The notes under the pieces are model-generated. The model was not told the DNA's origin. It did no database searches and saw only the letters and a program-made list of their open reading frames with translations. A DNA stretch of 64,000 nt, taken from positions 62,001-126,000 of the forward strand of contig CALMZP010000032.1 of assembly GCA_937870635.1 (NCBI GenBank), in the 5' to 3' direction. This DNA is from an uncultured Acidobacteriota bacterium (lineage in GTDB: Bacteria > Acidobacteriota > Thermoanaerobaculia > Gp7-AA8). Positions 6,971 through 14,814 of the stretch are shown here, piece after piece (within the stretch, counting starts at the first letter, position 1; every line of letters begins with the position of its first letter). The translations under genes and the position numbers were made by a program.

Positions 6971-7634
6971 GCGCCAGCCAGACCAGAAAACGATTCCCCT
7001 TGCCGCCCTTCCCCCCGCGCACCTGATGTTCCTCGGCACTGAAACCGGCGCGGCGTAACTTCTTCGTGAACGCCGCGTCCTCGCTGGCAGACCAGATCGC
7101 CAGCATTCCCCCTTCGCGCAGCGCCGTGAACGCCGCGCGCAAACCCGCCGACGTGTAAAGGCGGTTATTGTCTTTCGCGGTGAGTGCGGCTGGTCCGTTG
7201 TCGACATCGAGGACGATCGCATCGAAAGCATCCTTCGCTCCGATGATGAGAGAGGCGACGTCGGCCACGCGCACGGTGACACGCTTATCCTTCAGCGCCG
7301 CACCGTTGATCTCCGCCATCACCCCGCGGTTCCACTCCACGACCTCGGGCAGCAGCTCGGCGACGACGACGGAACTACGCGGACCCACACGGGCAAGCAT
7401 CGCAGCGAGCGTGAAGCCCATTCCCAATCCGCCAATCAGGACTCGGGCCGAGGCAGGATCGCGGAGCCGGTCGGCGACGAGGGTCGAGAGTGCGTCTTCC
7501 GAGCCGTGCACGCGGCTGTTCATCAGCTCGTACGAGCTGACGCGGATGGAGAATTCGCCGCCGCGGCGGTAGAGGCGCATCTCCTCTCCGTCTCCGGGGA
7601 TCGTGGCCGTGGCCAGCAGGGTCCAGGGAAGCAT
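6963..7634 (-). CDS. Spermidine-synthase-like class I SAM-dependent methyltransferase
   Basis: The 223-aa product has the class I SAM fold: ARVLIGGLGMGFTLAAML is the glycine-rich motif I, VVVAELLPEVVEWNRG places an acidic residue at the end of strand 2, and DAFDAIVLDVDNGP is the acceptor strand region. This pattern is typical of spermidine-synthase-like proteins lacking the full polyamine site. The start at 7634 (MLPWTLL) is preferred over 7748, because the extra upstream codons read through an intergenic repeat. Its 3' end coincides with the break in the DUF2892 gene. Substrate unknown. Confidence 0.75.
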   Translation of the reverse strand: MLPWTLLATATIPGDGEEMRLYRRGGEFSIRVSSYELMNSRVHGSEDALSTLVADRLRDPASARVLIGGLGMGFTLAAMLARVGPRSSVVVAELLPEVVEWNRGVMAEINGAALKDKRVTVRVADVASLIIGAKDAFDAIVLDVDNGPAALTAKDNNRLYTSAGLRAAFTALREGGMLAIWSASEDAAFTKKLRRAGFSAEEHQVRGGKGGKGNRFLVWLARR

Positions 7635-7740
7635 GGTTGCGCAGTGTAAGGGGTGTGAGCTGTGGGAGGGAGTGCGGGAGCTTGAAGGTGGTGGGTTCTC
7701 CCCCAGCGAAGACTGGAGACGCCGCGAGGGAGGGAGAATC

Positions 7741-7774
7741 CCATTCACCAGTCACCATTCACCATTCAACATTC
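7741..7774. repeat. Heptamer-word repeat (caccatt family)
   Basis: Four near copies of the 7-bp word caccatt (ccattcaccagtcaccattc then accattcaacattc). The same word family forms the palindrome at 25856-25953. It is preceded at about 7697-7712 by ctcccccagcgaagac, also part of the repeat at 26026-26057. Confidence 0.65.
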
Positions 7775-7816
7775 CCGCTTCCCCTCCTCTACCCCCTCCC
7801 CGAAGGCTGTGGAAAG

Positions 7817-8836
7817 TCACTGCTCCGGCACCGCATACGCCTGCGTCTCCACCGGCGCCGGCTCCCCTTTCAGCGCCGCGGCGATGCGGTCGACGTGGAT
7901 GTGGCTCGTCTCGATGAATGCCGTGGTGCCGCTCACCTGAGTGCCGGCGGCGGCGGTACCGGCGACGTAGAGTCCGGGGACGTCCGTCTCCATCGTCGCT
8001 TCATTGAAGCGTGGACGTCGCTGCGGTCCGACGAGCGTCACGCCCGCGCTCTCGAACAGCGACGAATCCTGTTCGTAACCGGTGAGGAGCAGTACGGAAT
8101 CGGCGTCTATGCGCCGTCCTCCCGGATCGAGAACGACATGCGCGGGTGTGATCTCCCGAAGGGTCGTCCCCGGTAGAAAGGTCATCCGGCTGTCACGGAT
8201 CATGGCGTTGATCTCGGGAAGCAGCCACGGCTTGACGTGCTTTGGATCGAGCTCCGCGGCGCGATACGACAGGGTGACAATCGCCGCCACGCGCACACAC
8301 CGGATCGCTGCTTCGACCGCCGAGTTGCGGCCTCCGACGACGAGCACCTGCCTTCGGAAGTACGCGTGAGGATCGCCGAAGAAGTGGCTGACGTGCGGAA
8401 GGTCCTCGCCGGGGACGCCGAGGAGGTGGGGGCGGTGCATGTCGCCGATGGCAAGGACGACATTTTGAGCAGTTCTCTTCCGCTCGCCGTCCCGTCCGAA
8501 CGCGGTCACCACGAATCCGTCGTCGCCGCGGGTGATCGCGTTGACACGCACGCCCGTTTCGACCTTCAGATCGAATTGCAGGACGACCGAGCGCAAGTAG
8601 GTCAGGTACTCCTCGCGTGTCGCTTTCGACTGATCGAGCGTCTGCAGCGGAACGCCGGCGATGGCGATGCGTTCGGGCGACGAGAAGAACTGCGTCTGTG
8701 GTGCGTACCAGGAGATGGTCGAGCCGATCTGCCCGGCGTCTACCTGCTCGTACGAAATCCGCTCGCGTCTGAGCCGCACCGCGAGCTCGATTCCGATCGG
8801 CCCGGCACCGACGATCAGTACTTCCGGTCCATTCAC
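7817..8836 (-). CDS. FAD/NAD(P)-dependent reductase, YpdA-like
   Basis: The 339-aa protein starts with a dinucleotide-binding GAGPIG at residues 10-15 and has a second binding motif VVGGRNSAVEAA near residue 165 and the C-terminal FAD block VPGLYVAGTAAAG. Size, spacing and the segment ISWYAPQTQFFSSPERIAI match the YpdA family, described as bacillithiol-disulfide reductases in Bacillota. No bacillithiol genes are in view, so only a pyridine nucleotide-disulfide-like reductase role is safe. It is transcribed away from the luciferase-like gene at 8880 across 43 bp, so the two probably share a promoter region. Confidence 0.8.
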   Translation of the reverse strand: MNGPEVLIVGAGPIGIELAVRLRRERISYEQVDAGQIGSTISWYAPQTQFFSSPERIAIAGVPLQTLDQSKATREEYLTYLRSVVLQFDLKVETGVRVNAITRGDDGFVVTAFGRDGERKRTAQNVVLAIGDMHRPHLLGVPGEDLPHVSHFFGDPHAYFRRQVLVVGGRNSAVEAAIRCVRVAAIVTLSYRAAELDPKHVKPWLLPEINAMIRDSRMTFLPGTTLREITPAHVVLDPGGRRIDADSVLLLTGYEQDSSLFESAGVTLVGPQRRPRFNEATMETDVPGLYVAGTAAAGTQVSGTTAFIETSHIHVDRIAAALKGEPAPVETQAYAVPEQ

Positions 8837-8879
8837 GCGACCGACTGTAACTCACGCGGGCCGGATATAGTTCGCGGGC

Positions 8880-9923
8880 ATGGAGCTCGGAATCACCAGC
8901 TTCGGCGAGGTCACTCCCGATCCGCAGTGGGGACGCGCGATCGATCCCGGGACACGCCTCCGCGACGTGATCGAAGAGATCGAGCTCGCCGATCAGGTCG
9001 GCCTGGAGGTCTTCGGGGTCGGAGAACATCATCGTCCCGACTTCTCGGTCTCGGCGCCGGCGGTGGTTCTCGCCGCGGCCGCCGCGCGCACGAAGTCGAT
9101 CCGCCTCGCCAGCGCGGTGACCGTTCTCAGCTCGGACGATCCCGTCCGCGTGTATCAGGATTTCGCCACGCTGGACCTGTTGTCCGGCGGCCGCGCCGAG
9201 ATCTGGGCAGGTCGCGGCTCCTTCATCGAGTCGTTTCCTCTCTTCGGACAGGATCTCGCGGACTACGACGAGCTGTTCACCGAGAAGCTCGAACTGCTGC
9301 TGAAGGTGCGCGCGTCCGAGAAAGTAACCTGGTCCGGCAAACACCGTCCGCCCATCGGCAATCGCGGCGTCTACCCGCGCGCCCAGCAGGATCCGCTGCC
9401 CGTCTGGATCGCGGTCGGTGGAACGCCGCAGTCTGCGGTGCGCGCCGGCACGCTGGGGCTGCCGATGACGATCGCGATCATCGGCGGCATGCCGGAACGC
9501 TTCACGACTTTCGTCGATCTCTATCGCGAGGCCGCGCAGCGGGCCGGTCACGATCCGTCGACGCTGAAGCTCGCAATCAACTCACACGGTTACATCGGCG
9601 AGGATTCCGACGGGGCCGCCGCCGAGTACTACCGTCCCTACGTCGGAATGATGAACAAGATCGGACGCGAGCGTGGATGGGGCGGTTTCGACCGCGCGCA
9701 GTACGAAGCGCTGCGATCGCCGCGAGGTGCGCTGCTGGTCGGCGGCCCTCAGCAGGTCATCGACAAGATTCTGTTCGAGCACGAGCTCTTCGCGAACGAC
9801 CGCTTCCTGCTCCACATCAGCGTGGGAACGCTTCCGCACGACAAGGTGCTGAAAGCGATCGAGCTCTTCGGCACGAAGGTCGCGCCCGCGGTGCGAAGCG
9901 CCGTCGCTGCAGCTAGAGCTTGA
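8880..9923 (+). CDS. Luciferase-like flavin-dependent monooxygenase (LLM class)
   Basis: The 347-aa protein is a full-length LLM-class flavin oxidoreductase (PF00296): [16 protein letters not shown] is the conserved strand-3/4 region, [20 protein letters not shown] the next barrel element, and [14 protein letters not shown] the characteristic block. Such enzymes use FMNH2 or F420H2 and oxygen to oxidise small substrates; the substrate is not predictable. It is divergent from the YpdA-like gene. Its 3' end overlaps the convergent small gene at 9913-10173 by 11 bp. Confidence 0.85.
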   Translation: MELGITSFGEVTPDPQWGRAIDPGTRLRDVIEEIELADQVGLEVFGVGEHHRPDFSVSAPAVVLAAAAARTKSIRLASAVTVLSSDDPVRVYQDFATLDLLSGGRAEIWAGRGSFIESFPLFGQDLADYDELFTEKLELLLKVRASEKVTWSGKHRPPIGNRGVYPRAQQDPLPVWIAVGGTPQSAVRAGTLGLPMTIAIIGGMPERFTTFVDLYREAAQRAGHDPSTLKLAINSHGYIGEDSDGAAAEYYRPYVGMMNKIGRERGWGGFDRAQYEALRSPRGALLVGGPQQVIDKILFEHELFANDRFLLHISVGTLPHDKVLKAIELFGTKVAPAVRSAVAAARA

Positions 9924-10173
9924 TCTCCTGATTCCTCGCGCGGACGTTGCACGGCTCGCATACCCAGCCGTGTTCAGCGACCTTGAACGGGCCGTCGCTC
10001 TCGTCGCGGAACAGCGTTCGCGACTCGTGGCACCAGTCGCAGCGGACCGCGTGCGGATTGCCGAAGCTTGGATTGGCGAGAAGAATTGCCGCGGCAACGG
10101 CCTTCTCTCCCTGGAGAAGGTCGTCACTGCGCAGCACCTTTGCCGCCGTCGATCTCACGGTCTGCCGGTTCAT
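9913..10173 (-). CDS. Small CxxC zinc-ribbon-like protein
   Basis: An 86-aa protein with two CxxC pairs, CDWC near residue 45 and CEPC near residue 72, spaced as in a small zinc ribbon. The C terminus ends QEIKL. The ATG at 10173 overlaps the stop of the GH130 gene (ATGA, 10170-10173), so it is the last gene of the leftward glycan operon that starts near 14141. Function unknown. Confidence 0.65.
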   Translation of the reverse strand: MNRQTVRSTAAKVLRSDDLLQGEKAVAAAILLANPSFGNPHAVRCDWCHESRTLFRDESDGPFKVAEHGWVCEPCNVRARNQEIKL

Positions 10174-11138
10174 GTTCGTTCTCCATGCTCGTCCAGCCAC
10201 TCGAGGATTCCGCGGATGCTTCCGGTCGCGAGCGCGATACAGGTATCAGCGGCGCCGTAATAGAGATTGAGCGTGTCGCCGTCGCTGCCGATCGTGTACC
10301 CGCACGGAAACGTCACATTCGCGACGTCGCCATGCGTCTCGTAATCGGCCTCGGGCCCGAAGATCCATTCGTCACCGCGCAGCAGCAGCTGCTCGGGACG
10401 CTCCAGATCGAAAAGGGCAACGCCCAGCCGGTAGAGGCTTCCGGCGGCGTTCGTGCGCACTCCGTGGTAGATCATCAGCCATCCACGCTCCGTCTCGATG
10501 AGCGGTGGCGAGAGTCCGACCTTGTTCGCGTCCCACCATCCGCCCCGCCGCGCCTGCAGCATCATGCGATGACCGCCCCAGCTTCGAAGATCGGGTGAGT
10601 ACGAGATCCAGACGTGCGCGCCGGAGTCGGCGATCGGACGGTGGATCAGTGCCCACATGCCGTCTACACGCCGCGGCAGCAGCGCCGCGTCCTTGTCGTC
10701 CGGCTGCATCACCAGGCCGCATCGCTCGAAGGTCACGAAGTCTTCGGTGAGAGCGAGTGAAACACCGGGACCGCCTTTGCCGAACGCGGTATACGTCACC
10801 GCATACTTGTCGAGCTCCGGGATGAACGTGATGCGTGAATCCTCGACGCCCCACAACTCCTCGGGATGCTTGACGGGGTCAGGCAGGAGAGTCGGCTTGG
10901 GGTCGATGACCCATCCGGTGACGCCGTCCGCGGATCTGGCCGCACAGAGATGCGAGTGCCCCCGGCGATCTTCGACGCGGCACAACAGGAGCGTGGTTCC
11001 GTCGCGCAAAAGCGTCGCGCCGGCATTGAACACGGAATGGACGGGATACGGCCAGTCGGACGCGCTGAGAATCGGATTCCTCCCGCTGCGATGGAAGAGG
11101 GTCTCGTACCCCCGGGCATTTGCGACGGCAACGGTCAT
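10170..11138 (-). CDS. GH130-family beta-mannoside phosphorylase-like enzyme
   Basis: The 322-aa protein has the five-bladed propeller pattern of glycoside hydrolase family 130: NPILSASDWPYPVHSVFNAG at the N terminus, LLLCRVEDRRGHSHL, and EELWGVEDSRITFIPELD, which carries the acidic-arginine region typical of the active site. GH130 enzymes phosphorolyse beta-1,4- or 1,2-mannosides; some are hydrolases, so specificity is open. The start at 11138 is fixed by the ATGA overlap with the upstream glycosyltransferase. Pairing of a GT4 protein with GH130 suggests synthesis and turnover of the same mannoside. Confidence 0.85.
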   Translation of the reverse strand: MTVAVANARGYETLFHRSGRNPILSASDWPYPVHSVFNAGATLLRDGTTLLLCRVEDRRGHSHLCAARSADGVTGWVIDPKPTLLPDPVKHPEELWGVEDSRITFIPELDKYAVTYTAFGKGGPGVSLALTEDFVTFERCGLVMQPDDKDAALLPRRVDGMWALIHRPIADSGAHVWISYSPDLRSWGGHRMMLQARRGGWWDANKVGLSPPLIETERGWLMIYHGVRTNAAGSLYRLGVALFDLERPEQLLLRGDEWIFGPEADYETHGDVANVTFPCGYTIGSDGDTLNLYYGAADTCIALATGSIRGILEWLDEHGERT

Positions 11139-13438
11139 GAGGTGACCGCCACGAGGGTTTCTACAGGTTCGCTGGCCGGGATCTGCATTGCGTTCCACCG
11201 CACTTCGTCGGCGCGCATGTCCATCAGCGCCATGAGAAACGACAGGGTCGATTCGGCTCCCTGGTTCTCATTGACGCGGTCGACGTGCAGCGCATCGCGA
11301 CAGCCGCCCGAGAGCGGGTCGTAGAGCCGCTGCTGCAGCTGGTTCTGTCCGAGGAACCATGTGAATGCGCGGCGGGCGTGCTCGGTCCAGATGTGATCGC
11401 CTGTCGCGCGAAAGGCGTGCATGCAAGCGGAGACCGTGGCACACGCCTCGACGGGCTGCTGGTCGAATGCCGCCGCGGTCATGCCCTTCTCGAAGAAGCC
11501 GTTCGTCCCCACCGGCGCGAAGTAGCCGTCGGCGGTGCGCTGAATCGTGGTCAGCCACTCGAGTGAACGAAGCCCGAGGGCGGTCATCGAAGCGTCGCCG
11601 GTCCAGGAGCCAGTGGCAATGAGTGCCTGCGGAAGGCGCGCATTACAGTACGTGACGCTGTTCTCGCACCACGGCCACTCGGGCTGATCGATGCGGCGAA
11701 AGAGTCCGGCCAGCCGCTCGGCAATCGCCCGCCCCGACGCCTGCACATTCCGATCGCCCTCGAAGGCTCGAAGATACTGCTCGATTCCGAGCAGAGCAAA
11801 AGCCCAGGCGCGCGGGCTGCGGAATTCCGAGACCGCGGAAAGGGCGGAATGGAAGAGCGCTCCGGCTAGACTGTGCCGGCCGGGATCGGACGACCGTCCC
11901 ACCACGGTGCCGAGCGCCCAGAGAGCGCGCCCGTGACTGTCTTCGGACCCGAACTGATCGACCCACAGCCTCGAGTGCGACATGAAGTTGTGAAAACGTC
12001 CTGAGGCAGGGTCGAACGCGTGGCTGACGAATGCGAGATAGCGCGACGAGAGCCTGCGGACCGTTTTGGGATCGGCCGCCTCCGCATCCTCGATGAGCGT
12101 CATCAGAAGTAACGCGCGGGCGTTGTCGTCGAGGCAATAGCCTTCCTCGTAACGCGGGACGTTGTACGCCGCGTGCTGAAGCATCGCCGTGTCGTCGGTC
12201 ATGATCTCGATGTGGTCGAGGTTGACCTGCGGCAGCTCGGCGGGGCGGTTCGCAAGCGTGGCAGCGCGGAAGGTGGTCTGTCTGCGCTCTTTGTGCTCGG
12301 CGCGGGCGCGCTCGAATGATTCGAGATACGAGTTTGCGACGGCCGGCCACAGCATCGTTTCACCGTGCTCGGCCGCGCGGCGGCGAAGCTCGAGACGCTT
12401 CTCCGGATCGTCGAGCAGCCCGATGATCTCGCCAGCGATCGAACCTGCATCCCTCGACGGGACGAGAATCCCGCGCTCGCCGGCGAGCAGCTCCTTCGCG
12501 TAAAGGTATGGGGTGGAAATGACCGCCTTCCCCGCGCCCAGCGCATAGGCGAGCGTCCCGGAGGTGATCTGTTCCGGATTCAGGTACGGAGTGATGTAGA
12601 TGTCTGCCGCTGCCAGAAACTCGGAAAGCTCGGACTGGCTGACGAAGCGGTTGTGAAAGATGACGCTGCCGTCGACGCCGAGCCGTTTGGCCCGGTCTTC
12701 GAGCATCAGGCGATAGGTTTCGCCGTCACGCTCCACGACATGCGGATGCGTCGCTCCGAGGACGATGTAGACGACATCAGGGTAGTGTTTGAGAATTTCC
12801 GGGAGCGCGTCGATGACGTACTCGATCCCTTTGTCCGGCGAGAGCAGCCCGAACGTCAGCACGAGCGGCCGCCCCTCGACCCCCAGCCGGTTCTTGCTGC
12901 CTGATAGAGGCGTCTTCGGGACGCCGTGCGGGATCACGTCGATCTTCGCGGCATCGACACCGTGCACCTGGCGCAGGATGCCCGCGCCGCCCGCCGTCAT
13001 GACGATCAGCCGGTCGGAGAGCGCCGTGATCTCGTTCATCACGCGGCGCTGCTGGAGATTCGGCGCGCTGAGGATCGTGTGAAGGGTGGTGACGATGGGC
13101 ATGCGCAGCTCGCGCAGGAGCGGCAACAGATGCGCGCCGGCCTTGCCGCCGAAGATCCCGTACTCGTGCTGCACCGACACCACGTCGACGGCGTTGACGT
13201 TCAGAAAATCGGCGGCGCGGGCGTACGCGGTGACGTCATGGTCTGGCAGCTCGAAGCGAACGCGCGACGGATATGCGTATTGATGAGTGGCGTCGTTCAT
13301 CGCCAGGACGAAGCAGTCCAGCTCCGGCCCGGCGGTGGAGAGCGCTTCGGCTAGATCGGTCGTGAATGTGGCGATGCCGCAACGGCGGGGAAGGTGATTC
13401 CCGAGCACCGCTACGCGGCGCATGGTTTCTTCAGACAT
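11135..13438 (-). CDS. Two-domain glycosyltransferase: GT4 plus C-terminal alpha/alpha-barrel-like domain
   Basis: The 767-aa protein opens with a GT-B/GT4 domain (about residues 1-390): GNHLPRRCGIATFTTDLAEA, VVSVQHEYGIFGG, a C-terminal Rossmann half starting VLTFGLLSPDKGIEYVIDA and the acceptor block ITPYLNPEQITSGTLAYALG. The second half (about 410-740) is rich in paired helices with EGYCLDDNARALLLM, NFMSHSRLWVDQFGSEDSHG and NENQGAESTLSFL, resembling six-hairpin glycosidase-like barrels. The start at 13438 (MSEETMRR) is preceded by aaagga. It is operonic with GH130 through ATGA. The fused barrel may trim or sense the product; that is inference. Confidence 0.8.
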   Translation of the reverse strand: MSEETMRRVAVLGNHLPRRCGIATFTTDLAEALSTAGPELDCFVLAMNDATHQYAYPSRVRFELPDHDVTAYARAADFLNVNAVDVVSVQHEYGIFGGKAGAHLLPLLRELRMPIVTTLHTILSAPNLQQRRVMNEITALSDRLIVMTAGGAGILRQVHGVDAAKIDVIPHGVPKTPLSGSKNRLGVEGRPLVLTFGLLSPDKGIEYVIDALPEILKHYPDVVYIVLGATHPHVVERDGETYRLMLEDRAKRLGVDGSVIFHNRFVSQSELSEFLAAADIYITPYLNPEQITSGTLAYALGAGKAVISTPYLYAKELLAGERGILVPSRDAGSIAGEIIGLLDDPEKRLELRRRAAEHGETMLWPAVANSYLESFERARAEHKERRQTTFRAATLANRPAELPQVNLDHIEIMTDDTAMLQHAAYNVPRYEEGYCLDDNARALLLMTLIEDAEAADPKTVRRLSSRYLAFVSHAFDPASGRFHNFMSHSRLWVDQFGSEDSHGRALWALGTVVGRSSDPGRHSLAGALFHSALSAVSEFRSPRAWAFALLGIEQYLRAFEGDRNVQASGRAIAERLAGLFRRIDQPEWPWCENSVTYCNARLPQALIATGSWTGDASMTALGLRSLEWLTTIQRTADGYFAPVGTNGFFEKGMTAAAFDQQPVEACATVSACMHAFRATGDHIWTEHARRAFTWFLGQNQLQQRLYDPLSGGCRDALHVDRVNENQGAESTLSFLMALMDMRADEVRWNAMQIPASEPVETLVAVTS

Positions 13439-13458
13439 TTTTTCCTTTGTGTCGCGGG

Positions 13459-13689
13459 TCAGCAGCGCTGTTTCACGATGGCTGAAGCCTGCTGCTCCAG
13501 TGATTCGCAGCAGGTTGTCCACCGTGTATCGAACCAGCCGTTTTCGCGGCCGTTGATGGTGAGCGCGACCACCGACTGTCCGTGGTCGTTGCAGCGGAGA
13601 CTGGCAGCGCGGTCGAGGCGCTCCCGAAGCTGTTCCTGGGCGGAAACGCCGAGGTCTTTGATCGTGACTTTCATGTCGGAGGCCCTCAT
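13459..13689 (-). CDS. Small hypothetical protein
   Basis: A 76-aa protein with strand-helix pattern MKVTIKDLGVSAQEQLRERL and a C-terminal half containing CCESLEQQASAIVKQRC. The start at 13689 overlaps the upstream gene stop as ATGA; an alternative ATG lies five codons in at 13674. It lies 20 bp upstream of the glycosyltransferase start, so it is probably co-transcribed. No family recognised. Confidence 0.55.
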   Translation of the reverse strand: MRASDMKVTIKDLGVSAQEQLRERLDRAASLRCNDHGQSVVALTINGRENGWFDTRWTTCCESLEQQASAIVKQRC

Positions 13690-14141
13690 GGGGTATTCGC
13701 TCCCTGCGCGGCCAGTGCGGTTGCGACCGGGGCAGGAAAACGTTGCTTGACGCGGCGCGGCGGCAGCATCAGGTGCCACCTCCCCGCTTCATCTTTCGGC
13801 AGGACGAACTCGAACGCCTGGCTGTCGGTGCGCAGCCGCAGCACTTCGCGGCCGCCGGCTTCGGTTCCGGTGGCGAGCGCGTCGTCGTATTCGATCTCGC
13901 GGACCCACTGCAGGTCGAGTGCGCCCTGCATGCCGCGGTTTTCGTAGAAAAGTGTGGTGTGTGTGAGAGCGAGCGCGACTTCCGTCCGGCGGTTGCCGTC
14001 TGCGAATTCGGCGCGGGTGACGATGCGCGAGGTCGCTCGTCGTTTCTCAGTCAGTGCCGTGATGCGTCCCCCACCCTGATACAGCTTCCAGGCGAGCAAT
14101 CCGAGTGCGACAACGGCAGCCACTGCCAGCAGTGTGAGCAT
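13686..14141 (-). CDS. Membrane-anchored hypothetical protein
   Basis: The 151-aa protein has one N-terminal transmembrane helix (about residues 2-20, LTLLAVAAVVALGLLAWKLY) and a soluble beta-rich domain of about 120 residues with WVREIEYDDALATGTEAGG and FEFVLPKDEAGRWHLMLPP, which looks PH-like. The start at 14141 is set by aggag at 14149-14153 with 7-bp spacing; ATG codons at 14147 and 14198 fit less well. It appears to be the first gene of the leftward operon ending at 9913. Confidence 0.55.
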   Translation of the reverse strand: MLTLLAVAAVVALGLLAWKLYQGGGRITALTEKRRATSRIVTRAEFADGNRRTEVALALTHTTLFYENRGMQGALDLQWVREIEYDDALATGTEAGGREVLRLRTDSQAFEFVLPKDEAGRWHLMLPPRRVKQRFPAPVATALAAQGANTP

Positions 14142-14168
14142 GAGCATTCTCCTTGTCGCGAAAGCGAT

Positions 14169-14193
14169 GTGGCGCCGGCCATGCCGGCGCCAC
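14169..14193. other. Perfect 11-bp hairpin between RRM gene and operon
   Basis: gtggcgccggc at 14169-14179 pairs with gccggcgccac at 14183-14193 around a 3-base loop; flanking cgatgt/acatcg can extend the stem. It lies just 3' of the RRM gene on the minus strand but lacks a T-tract, so it may be a factor-assisted terminator or mRNA-end hairpin. Confidence 0.5.
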
Positions 14194-14207
14194 GACATCG
14201 GGGCTGC

Positions 14208-14456
14208 TTACGCTTTGCGCGGCTTCGCTTCGTTGACTTTCAGCGCCTGACCGTCGACGTCGCTTCCGTCCAGGCCGGTGATCGCCTTTTTCGCGTCATC
14301 GGCGTTGGTGTATTCGATGAAGCCGAAACCCTTCGATTCACCGCTGCCGCGCTCGGTGGCGACATTCGCAGACACGACCGTGCCGAACGGGGTGGCCATT
14401 TCATTGAGACGCGCGTCATTCACCTTCTTGGAGAGATTTCCGACATACAGTTTCAT
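14208..14456 (-). CDS. Single-RRM RNA-binding protein
   Basis: The 82-aa protein is one RNA-recognition motif: RNP2 is LYVGNL at residues 3-8, RNP1 is KGFGFIEY near residue 44, and the ends show the usual beta-alpha-beta pattern (VNDARLNEMATPFGTV, then AKKAITGLDGSDVDGQALKV). Such stand-alone glycine-poor RRM proteins occur in cyanobacteria, Acidobacteriota and others, where some are cold-regulated; the regulation here is not visible. The start at 14456 follows ggagcctc. It is transcribed away from the kinase gene at 14815. Confidence 0.9.
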   Translation of the reverse strand: MKLYVGNLSKKVNDARLNEMATPFGTVVSANVATERGSGESKGFGFIEYTNADDAKKAITGLDGSDVDGQALKVNEAKPRKA

Positions 14457-14814
14457 TTGAGGCTCCTGCCGGGGTTGCCGGCGTTTTCGTCCGTCGCAAC
14501 GGCGCACCTCAGGCGAGGGTCTGCCAGCTGGCGTTCGCGGGACGGGGAGGCTAAGAGGGTGAATCCAGAGGATCTGACTTAGTTCAGATGACTGAAGAGG
14601 CGAGGAAGTTTCCTCGACCTATCCACACCTTACGCTCTTTCGGCCCCCTTGTCGAATTTTCATGAAAGAAATTAGTCGGCAATGCCGGAGTATTTCGACC
14701 AAGGGCCCCGTTATTGCAGGTAACCCGGCAGCTTTCCCGCTTTTCTCTCTCACGCAGTTGCTCGACTGCCCGCGCCTTGCGATCGCGTCCGGTTGAAGAA
14801 CCAGGAGGCGAATC
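14457..14814. other. Divergent intergenic region between RRM and kinase genes
   Basis: This 358-bp gap must hold promoters for both outward-facing genes. I see a small hairpin cgaggaa-gt-ttcctcg at 14601-14616 and an AT-richer stretch around 14650-14690 that could hold a promoter, but no box I can defend. caggaggcg immediately before ATG 14815 is the ribosome-binding site of the kinase gene. Confidence 0.4.

Noticed and set aside
8237-9916. 559-codon plus-strand frame crossing the reductase and luciferase-like genes
   Set aside because: Out of frame with both clear genes, arginine-rich composition, no family similarity.
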